From Clostridium sp. AT4 (GTDB lineage: Bacteria; Bacillota; Clostridia; Lachnospirales; Lachnospiraceae), in assembly GCF_001517625.2 (NCBI RefSeq), contig NZ_LN999828.1, positions 1,628,303 through 1,692,302 of the forward strand: a DNA stretch of 64,000 bases, read 5' to 3'. The notes under the pieces were generated by a model, which saw only the letters and a program-made list of their open reading frames with translations, did no database searches and was not told where the DNA came from. Below are positions 9,801-17,745 of the stretch, one piece after another. Every line of letters starts with the position of its first letter. Positions within the stretch are counted from its first letter, which is position 1. Made by a program: the position numbers and the translations under genes.

Positions 9801-9934
9801 ACCGGAAGCTCCATCTCCGGCGTCAGCTCTACCTTTGTCCCCATCAGGGCCTGAAGACCGAAATATGCAATGGTGATCAGGCACATGATAATGGTTACAG
9901 GCTTGCGTACCGCAAATTTAGTAATATTAACCAT
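6890..9934 (-). CDS. RND-family efflux pump (HAE1/AcrB-like)
   Basis: Proton-driven export pump in the cell membrane. The 1014 residues match the RND family: membrane segment after residue 8, large extracytoplasmic loop to about 330, membrane bundle about 335-470, second loop, second bundle about 850-1000. The family motif in TM4 reads GVGMMVDNSINVLDG, with one Asp where AcrB has two, and the usual Lys in the second bundle appears as Asn (VGTVVNNGILYVD). The start follows the adaptor gene by 3 bases. With the HlyD-like adaptor and TetR gene it forms an operon. The organism appears Gram-positive, so no outer-membrane channel is expected and none is encoded here. Substrate unknown (drug, lipid or surfactant). 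Confidence 0.95.
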   Translation of the reverse strand: MVNITKFAVRKPVTIIMCLITIAYFGLQALMGTKVELTPEMELPVLLISTVYAGATPEDINDLVTTKQEDAITSLDGVKNIYSFSQENVSIIMVEYEFGTNIDTAYINLKKAIDGTKRDMPEDVEEPNILEMDMNAAPVMTLAVGGQVDGNLYTYVENNVQPELEKLSSVGEVSLSGGQKEYVSVCLDPEKMAQYNLSLSTVGQLVGAADFAVPAGDVNVGKQELNVSAGNDYDDAESLNNIAIPLADGSVIHLSDIATVSQTLEEENSIGRYNGRDVVSIAIKKQQSSTAIDVSKQVTKQIEKLKAANPGLEFTVVNDSSDMINESIVNVYQTMFMAVILSMFILWLFYGDLRASVIVGTSIPISIMLTLIAMSFMGFSLNVISLTSLVLGVGMMVDNSINVLDGCFRAKEKMNFYDAAIEGSRVMINSIIGGTATTCVVFIPLSLLSGMSGQLFKQLGFTIVFSLIASLFSAVTIVPLCYYQWHPIEKEKAPVAGFIRGCQEWYRAHMPSIIPKTGMIIGGSLLLLVASFGLASQLRMELMVAVDEGIVDMEIKTKPGLSIAAVNEAVAEVEQLVAQDEEVDHYLLTYGASGLSMGGSGVSLSAYLKDDRKLSTDEVIDKWTREIEHYTNVSVTLEQGSTSGSSSSSTNEIEVDLQSTDYDALKQASNELVTELRKRDDVMQVHSSIENAAPIIKVKVDPVAAQAEGLTPASIGSMLYSNLSGIEAATMRVNGEDIDVIVEFAPDRYDSIEKLQGMMIPTATGTVLPLEDLADIVYEDSPQQIARKSKQYQVSITMQPQSGLKDEAKAAVNEFVRNWDMPEGVEMAANATDESMVEEMSALGGALITGIFLVFVVMAIQFESPKFSLMIMTTIPFALIGSFGLLFIADSPISMVSMLGFLMLVGTVVNNGILYVDTVNQLLLEMPLDKALVEAGAIRMRPIMMTTGTTVISMLPNAFAYGKSGAMMQGLALVNVGGLIAATILTLVLLPTYYRLVHNMGRKAMGEGGLEIAD

Positions 9935-9937
9935 TCC

Positions 9938-11065
9938 TTATTCACCTGCTTTCTCTGACTCTACGGCAGGTGTTTCCTGATCCGCATTTCCTTCGCTGCT
10001 CTCTTCTTTCTGTCCATCATCTAAAAGCACCTGCTGACCGTCTACCAGCTCATTGCTCCAGGTTACGATCACCTGGCTGTCTGCTTCCAGTCCGGAAATA
10101 ATTTCCATATTCTGTGAATCATAGATACCGGCCTCTACCATTACCTTTTTAGCAGCGCCGTCTTCATAGCAGTATACAAAAGCCTGACCGTCATCATAAT
10201 TAACTGCATCTACAGGAACCGTCATCGCGCCTTCTGCACGATCCATTACAACGGTCAGCTTCACCTTGGCACCGTTTGTCAGGCTGGCTCCCTGGCTGAC
10301 AGCTGCCTTGGCATCGTATAAGCCGGAGGCATTTACCATGGCTCCTATTTCAGTCAGACTTCCCTCATAGGCGCTTCCGTTCTTTTCTATTGTCAAGGCA
10401 TCGCCTACATTCATATTTTTCATTACCTTCTCGGTTACTCCGAAATTGACCTGAAGCTGGCCGCCGCCGGAGATCACACAGATGGGCGCAGACGGACTTA
10501 CGTGATCATGGAGCTCGATTCCTCTGCTCTCGATCACACCGCTGATAGGAGCGGTCACTGTGGTATATTCCAACTGAAGATCATACTGGGTCTTTGCCGT
10601 TTCATAGGCCAGACGGGCGCTGGTCGCCGAATCCTGAGCCTGCTGGAACTGCTGCTGTGAAACAAAGCCGCCGTCAAACAAGGGCTGCAGACGTGCCAGT
10701 TCTCTGGCTGCCGTATCTGCGGCTACGGATGCGGACTGCATCTGAAGCTCCATGGTCCTTAATGCATCGGAATCAATTTTACACAGCACCTGACCGGCCT
10801 GCACTGTATCGCCTGCCTGGAAATTTACCTCTAATATCTCACCGCTGATCTTAGGCATGACAACGGCTCTGGATACAGGCTCTACCGTTCCTGTAAGCTC
10901 CGTATAAAGTGTAATATCGCCTGTTACAGGTGTCTGTATGGCTACCGTAGGACGTGTTTCATACTGCGGCGCCTCCTCTTTGCCGGACACCAGTTTAAAT
11001 ACAAACCCTGCTGCCACTAAAAGGACTACCGCTCCTGCGATCAGTCTTTTGCTGCTTTTTTTCAT
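9938..11065 (-). CDS. RND efflux periplasmic-adaptor type protein (HlyD/MFP family)
   Basis: Adaptor that works with the RND pump encoded immediately downstream (3-base gap). It has an N-terminal signal or membrane anchor (residues 7-26, LIAGAVVLLVAAGFVFKLV), then the barrel-sandwich/lipoyl halves (VMPKISGEILEVNFQAGDTV near 70; TAPISGVIESRGIELHDHV near 163) flanking a coiled-coil segment (about 95-160), a beta-barrel, and an acidic C-terminal tail rich in Glu and Gln. The start at 11065 has GAAAGGAAGG ahead. In a single-membrane cell the protein would be on the outer face, perhaps shaping the pump exit. It is expressed from the TetR promoter. Confidence 0.93.
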   Translation of the reverse strand: MKKSSKRLIAGAVVLLVAAGFVFKLVSGKEEAPQYETRPTVAIQTPVTGDITLYTELTGTVEPVSRAVVMPKISGEILEVNFQAGDTVQAGQVLCKIDSDALRTMELQMQSASVAADTAARELARLQPLFDGGFVSQQQFQQAQDSATSARLAYETAKTQYDLQLEYTTVTAPISGVIESRGIELHDHVSPSAPICVISGGGQLQVNFGVTEKVMKNMNVGDALTIEKNGSAYEGSLTEIGAMVNASGLYDAKAAVSQGASLTNGAKVKLTVVMDRAEGAMTVPVDAVNYDDGQAFVYCYEDGAAKKVMVEAGIYDSQNMEIISGLEADSQVIVTWSNELVDGQQVLLDDGQKEESSEGNADQETPAVESEKAGE

Positions 11066-11097
11066 TTTTTCTGCCTTCCTTTCTTTTATGCACGATT

Positions 11098-11715
11098 TTA
11101 ATCCCGGATTCCTCTGTCAAGTATGGCAAACTGTCTGGCTGCCATCTCCTTCAGCCTTTTCGGATCTGCCGCATGATCCAGATACAGCATGGATATCCTG
11201 AGGATCACCAGCATCCCCATGCCGATGGCATACCGCAGCTTTTCCGTATCAAGCCCTGGATATCCGGAATGATCCATGGCCTCATAACATTTCTTTTCTG
11301 TCTTTTCCCGCAGGTTTTCTTTGTCATATTCCCGCTCTGCGCAGGCTGCCACCTCTCTGCAGGTTCCATCCTCCATCACCCGCTTGCAGAACTCCCAGCA
11401 GTCTCTGTAGATCTCATCCTCCATGATGCGGTTTACCAGCCGACTCATGGACATATCAAATGAGCTTTTCTGTTCCTGAAAGGCTTCTATAAGCCCCTGC
11501 ACCAATCGTTCTCTCAGTTGATGCATCATACAGGTAAACAGGTCTTCCTTGCCCTGGAAATACAGATAAAAACTGGCTCTGGATATGCCTGCCCGCTTGA
11601 TCAGGCTGCTGATCCGGATCTCCGAGTAAGGCGTAGTCATGAATTCTGCGCGCATTGCATCCAGGATTGCCTGTTTCTTGTAATCACCCAGATTCATGAA
11701 TTTCTCTGTGGGCAT
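11098..11715 (-). CDS. TetR-family regulator of the RND operon
   Basis: Repressor with an N-terminal helix-turn-helix (TTPYSEIRISSLIKRAGIS, then RASFYLYFQGKEDLF, about residues 25-60) and an all-helical ligand domain. The ATG at 11715 is chosen over two upstream in-frame ATGs because AAAGGAG lies 9 bases ahead of it. The gene is first in the operon TetR-HlyD-RND, 32 bases before the adaptor gene. A promoter with an inverted repeat, plus a longer palindrome, lies in the 127-base gap upstream. I infer that it represses the pump and itself until an efflux substrate binds. Confidence 0.93.
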   Translation of the reverse strand: MPTEKFMNLGDYKKQAILDAMRAEFMTTPYSEIRISSLIKRAGISRASFYLYFQGKEDLFTCMMHQLRERLVQGLIEAFQEQKSSFDMSMSRLVNRIMEDEIYRDCWEFCKRVMEDGTCREVAACAEREYDKENLREKTEKKCYEAMDHSGYPGLDTEKLRYAIGMGMLVILRISMLYLDHAADPKRLKEMAARQFAILDRGIRD

Positions 11716-11741
11716 TTTTTTCATCTCCTTTACCATTAATC

Positions 11742-11769
11742 ATTATATGGACTTTTGTCTAATTGACAA
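11742..11769 (-). promoter_or_regulatory. Promoter of the TetR-HlyD-RND operon with inverted repeat
   Basis: On the minus strand: -35 TTGTCA (11764-11769), 16-base spacer, -10 TATAAT (11742-11747). A short inverted repeat TTGTC-N5-GACAA (11755-11769) overlaps the -35 box and spacer, where a repressor would block RNA polymerase. Confidence 0.65.
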
Positions 11770-11783
11770 TAGGCAAAATAAAA

Positions 11784-11810
11784 TCAAATGCACAAAATTT
11801 GTGCATTTGA
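11784..11810. promoter_or_regulatory. 27-base perfect palindrome between two TetR genes
   Basis: Two 13-base arms (TCAAATGCACAAA and its exact complement) flank a single central A. It lies 15 bases upstream of the -35 box of the efflux operon and 54 bases after the stop of the other TetR gene. It can be read as a TetR operator or, because the minus strand continues TTTTATTTT, as the terminator of the upstream TetR gene; the AT-rich stem makes a plain terminator less convincing. Confidence 0.6.
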
Positions 11811-11863
11811 CCCATATGTGTACTATTTTTTACTTTTATTTCACAATTTACAGCAGACTTGCT

Positions 11864-12466
11864 TTACAACATTTTGCTTTCTGGCAGAAGCCCCTGTTCT
11901 CTGGACGCGCTCCGCATCAACGCTTCTCTTATGGCCCCTTTAAACAAATAGTCCAGGCGGACCAAAACCTGCTCCAGTGTTTCCCCGTTCAGCATTCCAT
12001 CCTCTTCCATCCAGCTGGTCATGATCCCCCGAACCGTATACTGGCACACCGCACTGAGTATCTTTTTATCCTCTGCCTGTACCTCCATTCCCTGAGATAC
12101 GCTTTCAATGAGGCGGTCAAAAATAATCTGGCTGGCAGACTGCAGGCAGTTTCTGACCTCCTCGTTGGCAGCAGAGCGATACAGATTGCATAAAAGCTCT
12201 CTGTTGGCTTCCAGATACCGGATTTCCTTTAAGCCTGCCTTACCATCCTCCCCCTCATCCTCTACCATCAGCTCGATCACATGCTCAGCCGAATACTGGA
12301 CATAGGCTTTGAGCACCTGGTAAATATCCTGATAATGGTAATAAAACGTATTTCTGGAAATACCGCATTGATCTGTAATATCCTTTACCGTAATTTTATC
12401 TACCGGTCTGGAAGCTGCCAGATCCCCGAACACTTTCAAGATTGCAAATTTCGTAAATGATGCCAT
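11864..12466 (-). CDS. TetR-family regulator (second, DhaS/YfiR-like)
   Basis: A TetR-type regulator of 200 residues. The DNA-binding segment (DKITVKDITDQCGISRNTFYYHY, about residues 23-45) is typical; the C-terminal half resembles the TetR subgroup with a conserved acidic helical domain, but I cannot name its ligand. AAAGGAGG lies 12 bases ahead of the ATG. It has its own promoter (12503-12531) just after the DUF4349 gene. No dedicated target is obvious: candidates are the efflux operon downstream or itself. Confidence 0.9.
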   Translation of the reverse strand: MASFTKFAILKVFGDLAASRPVDKITVKDITDQCGISRNTFYYHYQDIYQVLKAYVQYSAEHVIELMVEDEGEDGKAGLKEIRYLEANRELLCNLYRSAANEEVRNCLQSASQIIFDRLIESVSQGMEVQAEDKKILSAVCQYTVRGIMTSWMEEDGMLNGETLEQVLVRLDYLFKGAIREALMRSASREQGLLPESKML

Positions 12467-12502
12467 GGGCAGACATGTCCTCCTTTAATTAAATAGGAGT
12501 CC

Positions 12503-12531
12503 ATTATACCGTAAAATGGTCCAAACTGCAA
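12503..12531 (-). promoter_or_regulatory. Promoter of the second TetR gene
   Basis: Minus strand: -35 TTGCAG (12526-12531), 17-base spacer, -10 TATAAT (12503-12508). A short inverted repeat CCATT-N9-AATGG (12501-12519) overlaps the -10 box and could be an autoregulatory site. Confidence 0.6.
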
Positions 12532-12533
12532 AT

Positions 12534-13454
12534 TCACTTCTTTTCCCCATGTTTTTTCGCATATTTTCGGCCTATAAAGTAAAAGATAAAAAGAATCGCC
12601 GCCGCAGGAACCCAAAACGGAACCGATATTATGATCCCTACAAAAAGAGAAGAAAACAAACCTGCTGCCCTGTGGGCATTTTCCACAAATCCAGTGCGGA
12701 TCCTCTGCCATATGGTCTGAGGCTCTGTGGGACTGTAATTTGTTACTTCTGACAGATCCAAACGCAGAATACTGTATTCCACCTGATTATCATACAAGCG
12801 CAGCTGGGATTCCATGGATTCCAGATCATAGCGGATCTCAGACAGCCGTTTTTCCAAGGCGATCACTGCATCCAGAGTATCAGCTTTTTCCAAAAGAGCC
12901 CAGATCCTGTCCTGCTCCATTTCCAACGTCTTTTTCCTGCTCTCAATATCACTGTACTGAAGGGTAACGTCCTCTGTGTTTTCCGAACGATTCACTATAC
13001 TTCCTTTTCCTTCCAGGTCTGTAATGAATTCATCCAGACGGCCCGTCGGGATCCTGACTGTAAGGCTGGCAGTACGCAAAATGGGATTTCCTTCGGAATC
13101 TGCCTGTTTTCCCATCACATCTGACCGCTCCGTATATCCCCCAAAAGTCTCTGTCTTTTCCCCGACCGCCTGAAGAAACGCGTCAAATTCTCCTGTCTCC
13201 ATCTGAAGTTCTACCGTGCGGATCAGCTTTCGTGTCTGAGACCGGGATGTTAACGTTTCTCCCGTTTCCCGTTCTGTTTCTTCCAAAGCAGGAGCTTCCG
13301 GCATATGTCCTCCTGCAGCTGCCGGAGGACTGACAGCCATCGTTTCAGCTATCTCCATTTTATCCGCAGCTGCACCGGAAGCAGTGCCTCCGCAGGCTGT
13401 AAACCCAAACAGGACAAGCACCACCGCCAATAATCCCACAAATCTTTTTTTCAT
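12534..13454 (-). CDS. DUF4349 lipoprotein
   Basis: Predicted surface lipoprotein of unknown role. The start at 13454 is preferred over an upstream in-frame one because AAAGGAGGAGAAG lies ahead and the product then opens with a lipoprotein signal (KKRFVGLLAVVLVLFGFTAC, lipid-bearing Cys at about residue 20). Residues about 75-240 are the DUF4349 core: a beta-rich start (RKLIRTVELQMETGEFDAF) then a long coiled coil (about 165-225, RKKTLEMEQDRIWALLEKAD). A membrane segment near residues 265-290 is followed by a basic tail, so both ends are membrane-attached. Family function is not established. Confidence 0.9.
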   Translation of the reverse strand: MKKRFVGLLAVVLVLFGFTACGGTASGAAADKMEIAETMAVSPPAAAGGHMPEAPALEETERETGETLTSRSQTRKLIRTVELQMETGEFDAFLQAVGEKTETFGGYTERSDVMGKQADSEGNPILRTASLTVRIPTGRLDEFITDLEGKGSIVNRSENTEDVTLQYSDIESRKKTLEMEQDRIWALLEKADTLDAVIALEKRLSEIRYDLESMESQLRLYDNQVEYSILRLDLSEVTNYSPTEPQTIWQRIRTGFVENAHRAAGLFSSLFVGIIISVPFWVPAAAILFIFYFIGRKYAKKHGEKK

Positions 13455-13572
13455 GCTCTTCTCCTCCTTTCCTTTCTGATCCCAACATATCATATTTTTT
13501 CTTTCCTCTCAATGTCCCTGAGAAAATCGTAAGAGGAACGACAGCTTTTGTTATATTTTTTTAATATTCCTC

Positions 13573-13624
13573 TTGCAACATACCCCATCAGGGTATATAA
13601 TATCACTATACCCCACCAGGGTAT
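13573..13624 (+). promoter_or_regulatory. csoR-copA promoter with two CsoR operators
   Basis: The -35 TTGCAA (13573-13578) and -10 TATAAT (13596-13601) are 17 bases apart. A CsoR-type site ATACCCCATCAGGGTAT (13580-13596) fills the spacer, and a near-identical copy (13608-13624, differing at one base of the middle) covers the start-site region. Copper-free CsoR bound to either would block RNA polymerase, so copper should induce the operon. Confidence 0.88.
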
Positions 13625-13662
13625 ATTCTCATCCCAATCCCGTATCAGACAGGAGGACTTAT

Positions 13663-13974
13663 ATGGAAGCAAAAAATCCAGCAGCATGCAGCTGCCATAA
13701 GACAAAAGAGCGTTCCGAAAAAGAATATAAAGATCTTATACATCGCTTAAACCGGATCGAAGGACAGGTGCGCGGCATCAAAAGCATGGTTGAAAAAAAT
13801 GCCTACTGCCCGGATATACTGATACAGACAGCCGCCGTTACCGCTGCTCTCAACAGCTTCAGCCGCACCCTTCTTTCCAGCCATATCCACACCTGCGTTG
13901 TAAATGATATCAGGGAAGGAAACGATCAGGTAATCGACGAACTGATGAACACCCTGCAGAAACTGATGAAATAA
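13663..13974 (+). CDS. csoR: Copper-sensing repressor CsoR
   Basis: Copper(I)-responsive repressor of the DUF156 family. With the start at 13663 (AGGAGG at 13651-13656) it has 103 residues. The copper ligands of the family are present with exact spacing: Cys49, His74 and Cys78 (25 and 4 residues apart, as in the M. tuberculosis protein). The first helix motif ([18 protein letters not shown]) is typical. An extra CSCH near the N-terminus (residues 9-12) might bind metal too, but that is speculation. It is followed after 11 bases by copA and controls the promoter directly upstream. Confidence 0.95.
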   Translation: MEAKNPAACSCHKTKERSEKEYKDLIHRLNRIEGQVRGIKSMVEKNAYCPDILIQTAAVTAALNSFSRTLLSSHIHTCVVNDIREGNDQVIDELMNTLQKLMK

Positions 13975-13985
13975 AGGAGGCATTG

Positions 13986-16553
13986 ATGCTTATGAAACAA
14001 TATTCCGTAACCGGCATGAGCTGCGCGGCCTGCAGCGCCCGGGTGGAAAAAGCCGTGAATCACGTCCCCGGCGTTACTTCCTGTTCCGTGAGCCTTTTGA
14101 CAAATTCCATGGGCGTAGAAGGAAACGCAGATCCAAAGGTTGTCATAGCCGCGGTAGAGCAGGCAGGATACGGCGCATCTGAAAAGGGCATATCGGATCA
14201 TGCTTCTGCCCGGACATCTGAAAACGAAGATATGCTGGCTGACCATGAAACTCCCATACTGAAAAAAAGGCTGCTCTGTTCCGCAGGCTTTCTCATTGTC
14301 CTCATGTATTTTTCCATGGGCCATATGATGTGGGGCTGGCCGGTGCCCCCATTTTTTGCAGATAATCACGTTGCAGTAGGGATTTTGCAGCTTCTTCTTA
14401 CAGGAATTGTAATGGTAATCAACCAGAAATTTTTTATCAACGGCTTTAAAAGCCTGTTTCACGGCTCTCCCAACATGGATACCCTGGTAGCCTTAGGCTC
14501 CACAGCCGCTTTTGTTTACAGCACCTATGCCCTTTTTGCCATGACCGGAGCACAGCTTCAGGGCGATATGGACGGCGTCATGATCTATATGCATGAATTT
14601 TATTTTGAGTCCGCCGCTATGATCGTCACCCTGATCACCGTAGGCAAGATGCTGGAGGCACGCTCCAAGGGGCGCACCACCGACGCCCTAAAAGGCCTTA
14701 TGAAACTGGCTCCCAAGACGGCCACGCTTATAAAAAACGGAGCTGAGACAGAAGTCTCCATCGACCAGGTACAAATCGGGGATATTTTCGTTGTACGTCC
14801 CGGAGAAAATATACCCGTAGATGGTATTGTATTAGAAGGAAACAGCGCAGTAAACGAATCTGCTCTTACAGGAGAAAGCATCCCTGTTGACAAATCACAG
14901 GGTGACCGGGTATCTGCCGCTACCTCCAACCAGTCTGGCTTTTTACGCTGCCAGGCCATACGGGTAGGAGAAGATACCACCCTCTCCCAGATCATACAGA
15001 TGGTAAGCGATGCTGCTGCCACCAAAGCTCCCATTGCCAAGGCAGCAGACCGGGTATCCGGCATTTTTGTTCCGGCAGTTATCACTGTTTCCATTATTAC
15101 CACGATCGTATGGCTCCTTGCAGGCCAAGGTCTGGGTTTTGCACTGGCAAGAGGAATCTCTGTACTTGTCATCAGCTGCCCCTGTGCACTGGGACTTGCA
15201 ACCCCCGTAGCCATTATGGTCGGAAACGGAATGGGCGCCAAAAACGGAATTCTCTTTAAAACGGCTGTTTCTCTGGAAGAAACAGGAAAGATGCAGATCA
15301 TTGCCCTGGATAAGACAGGCACCATCACAGAGGGACAGCCAAAGGTAACGGATATCGTTCCCGCAGACGGCTATACAGACGGCTCTCTTCTTTCCCTGGC
15401 TCACGCCCTGGAGGCCAAAAGCGAACATCCTCTGGCAAAAGCCGTGTTAAAGCGGGCCGAAGAAAACCAGATGGAGCCTGAGGCTGTAACAGACTTTAAG
15501 GCACTTCCCGGAAACGGGCTTTCTGCTGTCCGCACCAGAGATCACCATGTACTTACCGGAGGAAGCCTTTCCTTTATCAGCAGCCGTACGCCCATTTCAC
15601 AAAATATGAAAAAGCAGGCCGAAGCGCTGGCTGAGGAGGGCAAAACACCGCTTCTCTTTACGGAAAATGATCGTCCTGCAGGTATCATTGCCGTGGCAGA
15701 CACCATCAAGGAGGACAGCCCACAGGCAATCAAGGAGCTTAAAAACATGGGAATCCATGTGGTTATGCTCACAGGAGACAATGAGCGGACAGCCAGAGCC
15801 ATTGGCCGCCAGGCCGGAGTGGACGAGGTAATCGCAGGCGTTCTCCCCGAAGGGAAGGAAAGTGTGATCCGCACCTTAAAGAAAAAGGGCAAAACCTGCA
15901 TGGTAGGCGACGGGATCAACGATGCTCCCGCTCTTACAAGGGCTGATATGGGAATTGCCATAGGAGCCGGAACCGATATAGCCATCGACGCGGCTGATGT
16001 AGTTCTGATGAAAAGCCGCCTCTTAGACGTTCCTGCGGCCATCCGCCTCAGCCGGGCGACCCTTAAAAATATCCATGAAAATCTGTTCTGGGCCTTTTTC
16101 TACAATGTGATCGGGATCCCCCTGGCAGTCGGCGCACTGTACCCGCTCTTTCATTTAAAGCTGAATCCTATGTTCGGAGCCGCTGCCATGAGCCTTTCCA
16201 GCTTCTGCGTGGTTTCCAACGCCTTAAGGCTCAATCTTTTTCCGGTAAGAAGCGCCAGAAAGGATAAACCGCTAAAGCATCCTGTAACCGCAGATGCGGT
16301 TGCTGCTGATACAACTATTAACAACGAAAAGGAGAATACTTCTATGACAAAGACAATGAAAATCGAAGGAATGATGTGCGGCCACTGTGAGGCAGCTGTA
16401 AAGAAGGCATTGGAGGCTCTTCCTCAGGTAGCCGAGGCGGCTGTCAGCCACGAAAACGGAACTGCCGTCGTGACCTTAAACGAGGCTGTTACAGATGAGG
16501 TGCTTAAAAAGGCCGTAGAGGATAAGGACTATACGGTAGTGGAAATACAGTAA
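13986..16553 (+). CDS. copA: Copper-exporting P1B ATPase with C-terminal CopZ-like domain
   Basis: Exports Cu(I) across the cell membrane at the cost of ATP. Order of domains: N-terminal heavy-metal domain (CAAC at residues 13-16), membrane helices, actuator loop with TGES, transport-site CPC (398-400), phosphorylation site Asp442 in [13 protein letters not shown] (HP motif), hinge [10 protein letters not shown], two last helices, a linker, then a second metal-binding domain (CGHC, roughly residues 787-855). The ATG at 13986 has AAAGGAGG 5 bases ahead; a TTG just before is less likely. The C-terminal domain is unusual in place and has its own internal ribosome binding site (see separate entry). 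It is co-transcribed with csoR. Confidence 0.95.
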   Translation: MLMKQYSVTGMSCAACSARVEKAVNHVPGVTSCSVSLLTNSMGVEGNADPKVVIAAVEQAGYGASEKGISDHASARTSENEDMLADHETPILKKRLLCSAGFLIVLMYFSMGHMMWGWPVPPFFADNHVAVGILQLLLTGIVMVINQKFFINGFKSLFHGSPNMDTLVALGSTAAFVYSTYALFAMTGAQLQGDMDGVMIYMHEFYFESAAMIVTLITVGKMLEARSKGRTTDALKGLMKLAPKTATLIKNGAETEVSIDQVQIGDIFVVRPGENIPVDGIVLEGNSAVNESALTGESIPVDKSQGDRVSAATSNQSGFLRCQAIRVGEDTTLSQIIQMVSDAAATKAPIAKAADRVSGIFVPAVITVSIITTIVWLLAGQGLGFALARGISVLVISCPCALGLATPVAIMVGNGMGAKNGILFKTAVSLEETGKMQIIALDKTGTITEGQPKVTDIVPADGYTDGSLLSLAHALEAKSEHPLAKAVLKRAEENQMEPEAVTDFKALPGNGLSAVRTRDHHVLTGGSLSFISSRTPISQNMKKQAEALAEEGKTPLLFTENDRPAGIIAVADTIKEDSPQAIKELKNMGIHVVMLTGDNERTARAIGRQAGVDEVIAGVLPEGKESVIRTLKKKGKTCMVGDGINDAPALTRADMGIAIGAGTDIAIDAADVVLMKSRLLDVPAAIRLSRATLKNIHENLFWAFFYNVIGIPLAVGALYPLFHLKLNPMFGAAAMSLSSFCVVSNALRLNLFPVRSARKDKPLKHPVTADAVAADTTINNEKENTSMTKTMKIEGMMCGHCEAAVKKALEALPQVAEAAVSHENGTAVVTLNEAVTDEVLKKAVEDKDYTVVEIQ
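16344..16553 (+). CDS. Possible internal CopZ-like copper chaperone (in-frame start within copA)
   Basis: An in-frame ATG at 16344, nine bases after AAAAGGAG (16327-16334), would give a 69-residue protein that begins exactly at the start of a complete heavy-metal-associated domain ([10 protein letters not shown], metal site CGHC, ending VVEIQ). This is just the size and shape of a free CopZ chaperone. The sequence shows the site; that it is used is inference. It may otherwise be the trace of a copA-copZ gene fusion in which the linker kept the old ribosome binding site. Confidence 0.5.
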   Translation: MTKTMKIEGMMCGHCEAAVKKALEALPQVAEAAVSHENGTAVVTLNEAVTDEVLKKAVEDKDYTVVEIQ

Positions 16554-16583
16554 ACAAACACGCCGCACAACATGCTGATACTA

Positions 16584-16623
16584 AAAAGGAGCCGCCCACC
16601 CATCCGGTGGAACGGCTCCTTTT
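16584..16623. terminator. Bidirectional terminator between copA and ptsH
   Basis: Stem AAAAGGAGCCG (16584-16594) with CGGCTCCTTTT (16613-16623), closed by an inner CCACC/GGTGG pair. It separates convergent copA and the HPr gene and can end both transcripts. Confidence 0.85.
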
Positions 16624-16638
16624 ACGTCTGAAAAAAAA

Positions 16639-16905
16639 TTACATCTCGCCCAGACCGCTCTCGATTGCCTGGCTTAAGGTATCCATAGCTGCCTGCTCGT
16701 CCTCTCCGTCACAGACCAGAGTAATCTCTGTACCGCACTTAATGCCTGCTGCCATTACGTTTAATACGCTCTTTGCAACGATCTTCTTCTCACCGCACTC
16801 GATGGTGATATCGCTCTTAAACTTCATAGCAGTCTGAGACAGAACGCCTGCTGGTCTTAAGTGTAAGCCGGATGGATTTACTACGGTTAAAGTCTTGCTG
16901 ATCAT
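16639..16905 (-). CDS. ptsH: HPr-family phosphocarrier protein
   Basis: Small cytosolic protein that passes phosphate from enzyme I to PTS permeases and, in Firmicutes, acts as a CcpA co-regulator when phosphorylated on serine. The 88 residues have His15 in NPSGLHLRPA and Ser46 in KIVAKSVLNVM, the two expected phosphorylation sites. The gene stands alone with its own promoter and is not beside ptsI, which is common in this group. It could serve the PTS permease at 2409-4088. A second HPr or Crh elsewhere in the genome cannot be excluded. Confidence 0.93.
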   Translation of the reverse strand: MISKTLTVVNPSGLHLRPAGVLSQTAMKFKSDITIECGEKKIVAKSVLNVMAAGIKCGTEITLVCDGEDEQAAMDTLSQAIESGLGEM

Positions 16906-16973
16906 AATTATACTCTCCTTATGGTGTATTCTGCATTCGGAAGGGAACCGCCGCTCCCTTGTCCTCTATATGA

Positions 16974-17002
16974 ATTTTATTACATCTGCCTATCTATGTC
17001 AA
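16974..17002 (-). promoter_or_regulatory. Promoter of ptsH
   Basis: Minus strand: -35 TTGACA (16997-17002), 17-base spacer, -10 TAAAAT (16974-16979). It overlaps the 3' end of queH. A GGGA/TCCC hairpin lies in the roughly 60-base leader. Confidence 0.7.
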
Positions 17003-17649
17003 GTTTGAGTTTCCCAAGTTTTATTTTCCTTTTCCTGAGAAAATACACAGCCACAGTAGTTCTGGCGGTAAAGGCCGTACTGGGCAGAAAGCTCGGTAGA
17101 ACGCTTATAGCCGTTCTTCTTTTTAAAGTCCGACTGCAGGTAGGGAACGCCGTATTCTTCTCCCAGGCGGATCCCGATCTCATTAAGCTTTTGGGCGTTC
17201 TTTAAAGGGCTGATAGAGAGTGTAGTGGTAAAATAGTCAAAACCGCCCTGTTTTGCCACAGCTGCTCCTTCCCGGAGACGCAGCTCATAGCAGCGAAAGC
17301 AGCGTTCTCCTCCCTCCAGGTCCTTTTCATGTCCCCTTGCCATGGCATAAAAAACGGATGGATCGTATGTTCCTTCCAAAAAATGAATAGGATTTTCTGT
17401 CTTCATCTCACAGATCAGCCGTTCCTGCTCCCTGGCCCGTTCCCTGTATTCTGTTTCCGGGTAAATATTGGGATTGTAATAAAAAACAGTGATCTCAAAA
17501 TACTGTGACAGATATTCCAATACATAGCTGCTGCAGGGAGCGCAGCAGCTGTGGAGCAAAAGAGTCGGAACGGCTCCGTTTTTTCCAATTTCTTCCAATG
17601 TGTGTTCTAAAATTCTCTGATAATTCTGCTTCTGCTGCTGTGCAGCCAT
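16999..17649 (-). CDS. queH: Epoxyqueuosine reductase QueH
   Basis: Performs the last step of queuosine synthesis in tRNA, reducing epoxyqueuosine; QueH is the iron-sulfur alternative to QueG. The DUF208 signatures are visible: LLHSCCAPCSSYVLEYL near residue 26, YYNPNIYPETEY near 57, and ERCFRCYELRL near 114, supplying the conserved cysteine pairs for metal/Fe-S binding. At 216 residues it is normal length. The start has AAAGGAGG ahead. It follows rpoD but a strong terminator lies between, so it is probably transcribed separately. Confidence 0.92.
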   Translation of the reverse strand: MAAQQQKQNYQRILEHTLEEIGKNGAVPTLLLHSCCAPCSSYVLEYLSQYFEITVFYYNPNIYPETEYRERAREQERLICEMKTENPIHFLEGTYDPSVFYAMARGHEKDLEGGERCFRCYELRLREGAAVAKQGGFDYFTTTLSISPLKNAQKLNEIGIRLGEEYGVPYLQSDFKKKNGYKRSTELSAQYGLYRQNYCGCVFSQEKENKTWETQT

Positions 17650-17702
17650 AACAATTTCCTCCTTTACAGCAGGGACAAACGCATCAATATCCCGCCACGC
17701 AC

Positions 17703-17732
17703 AAAAGGGCTGCTTTTGTGAGCAGCCCTTTT
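17703..17732. terminator. Terminator after rpoD
   Basis: A 12-bp stem AAAAGGGCTGCT/AGCAGCCCTTTT with a 6-base loop (17715-17720), flanked by T-rich sequence, lies 14 bases beyond the rpoD stop. It works on the minus strand for rpoD and could work in both directions. Confidence 0.85.
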
Positions 17733-17745
17733 TATTTTATTTCAT

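Noticed and set aside
13490-13705. A minus-strand open frame of 71 codons across the csoR promoter
   Set aside because: It covers the promoter, both CsoR operators and the start of csoR on the other strand, and the amino-acid string has no family look.
14600-15328. Long minus-strand frames within copA
   Set aside because: Antisense shadow of a well-supported P-type ATPase gene; the translations have low-complexity Ser/Pro composition.
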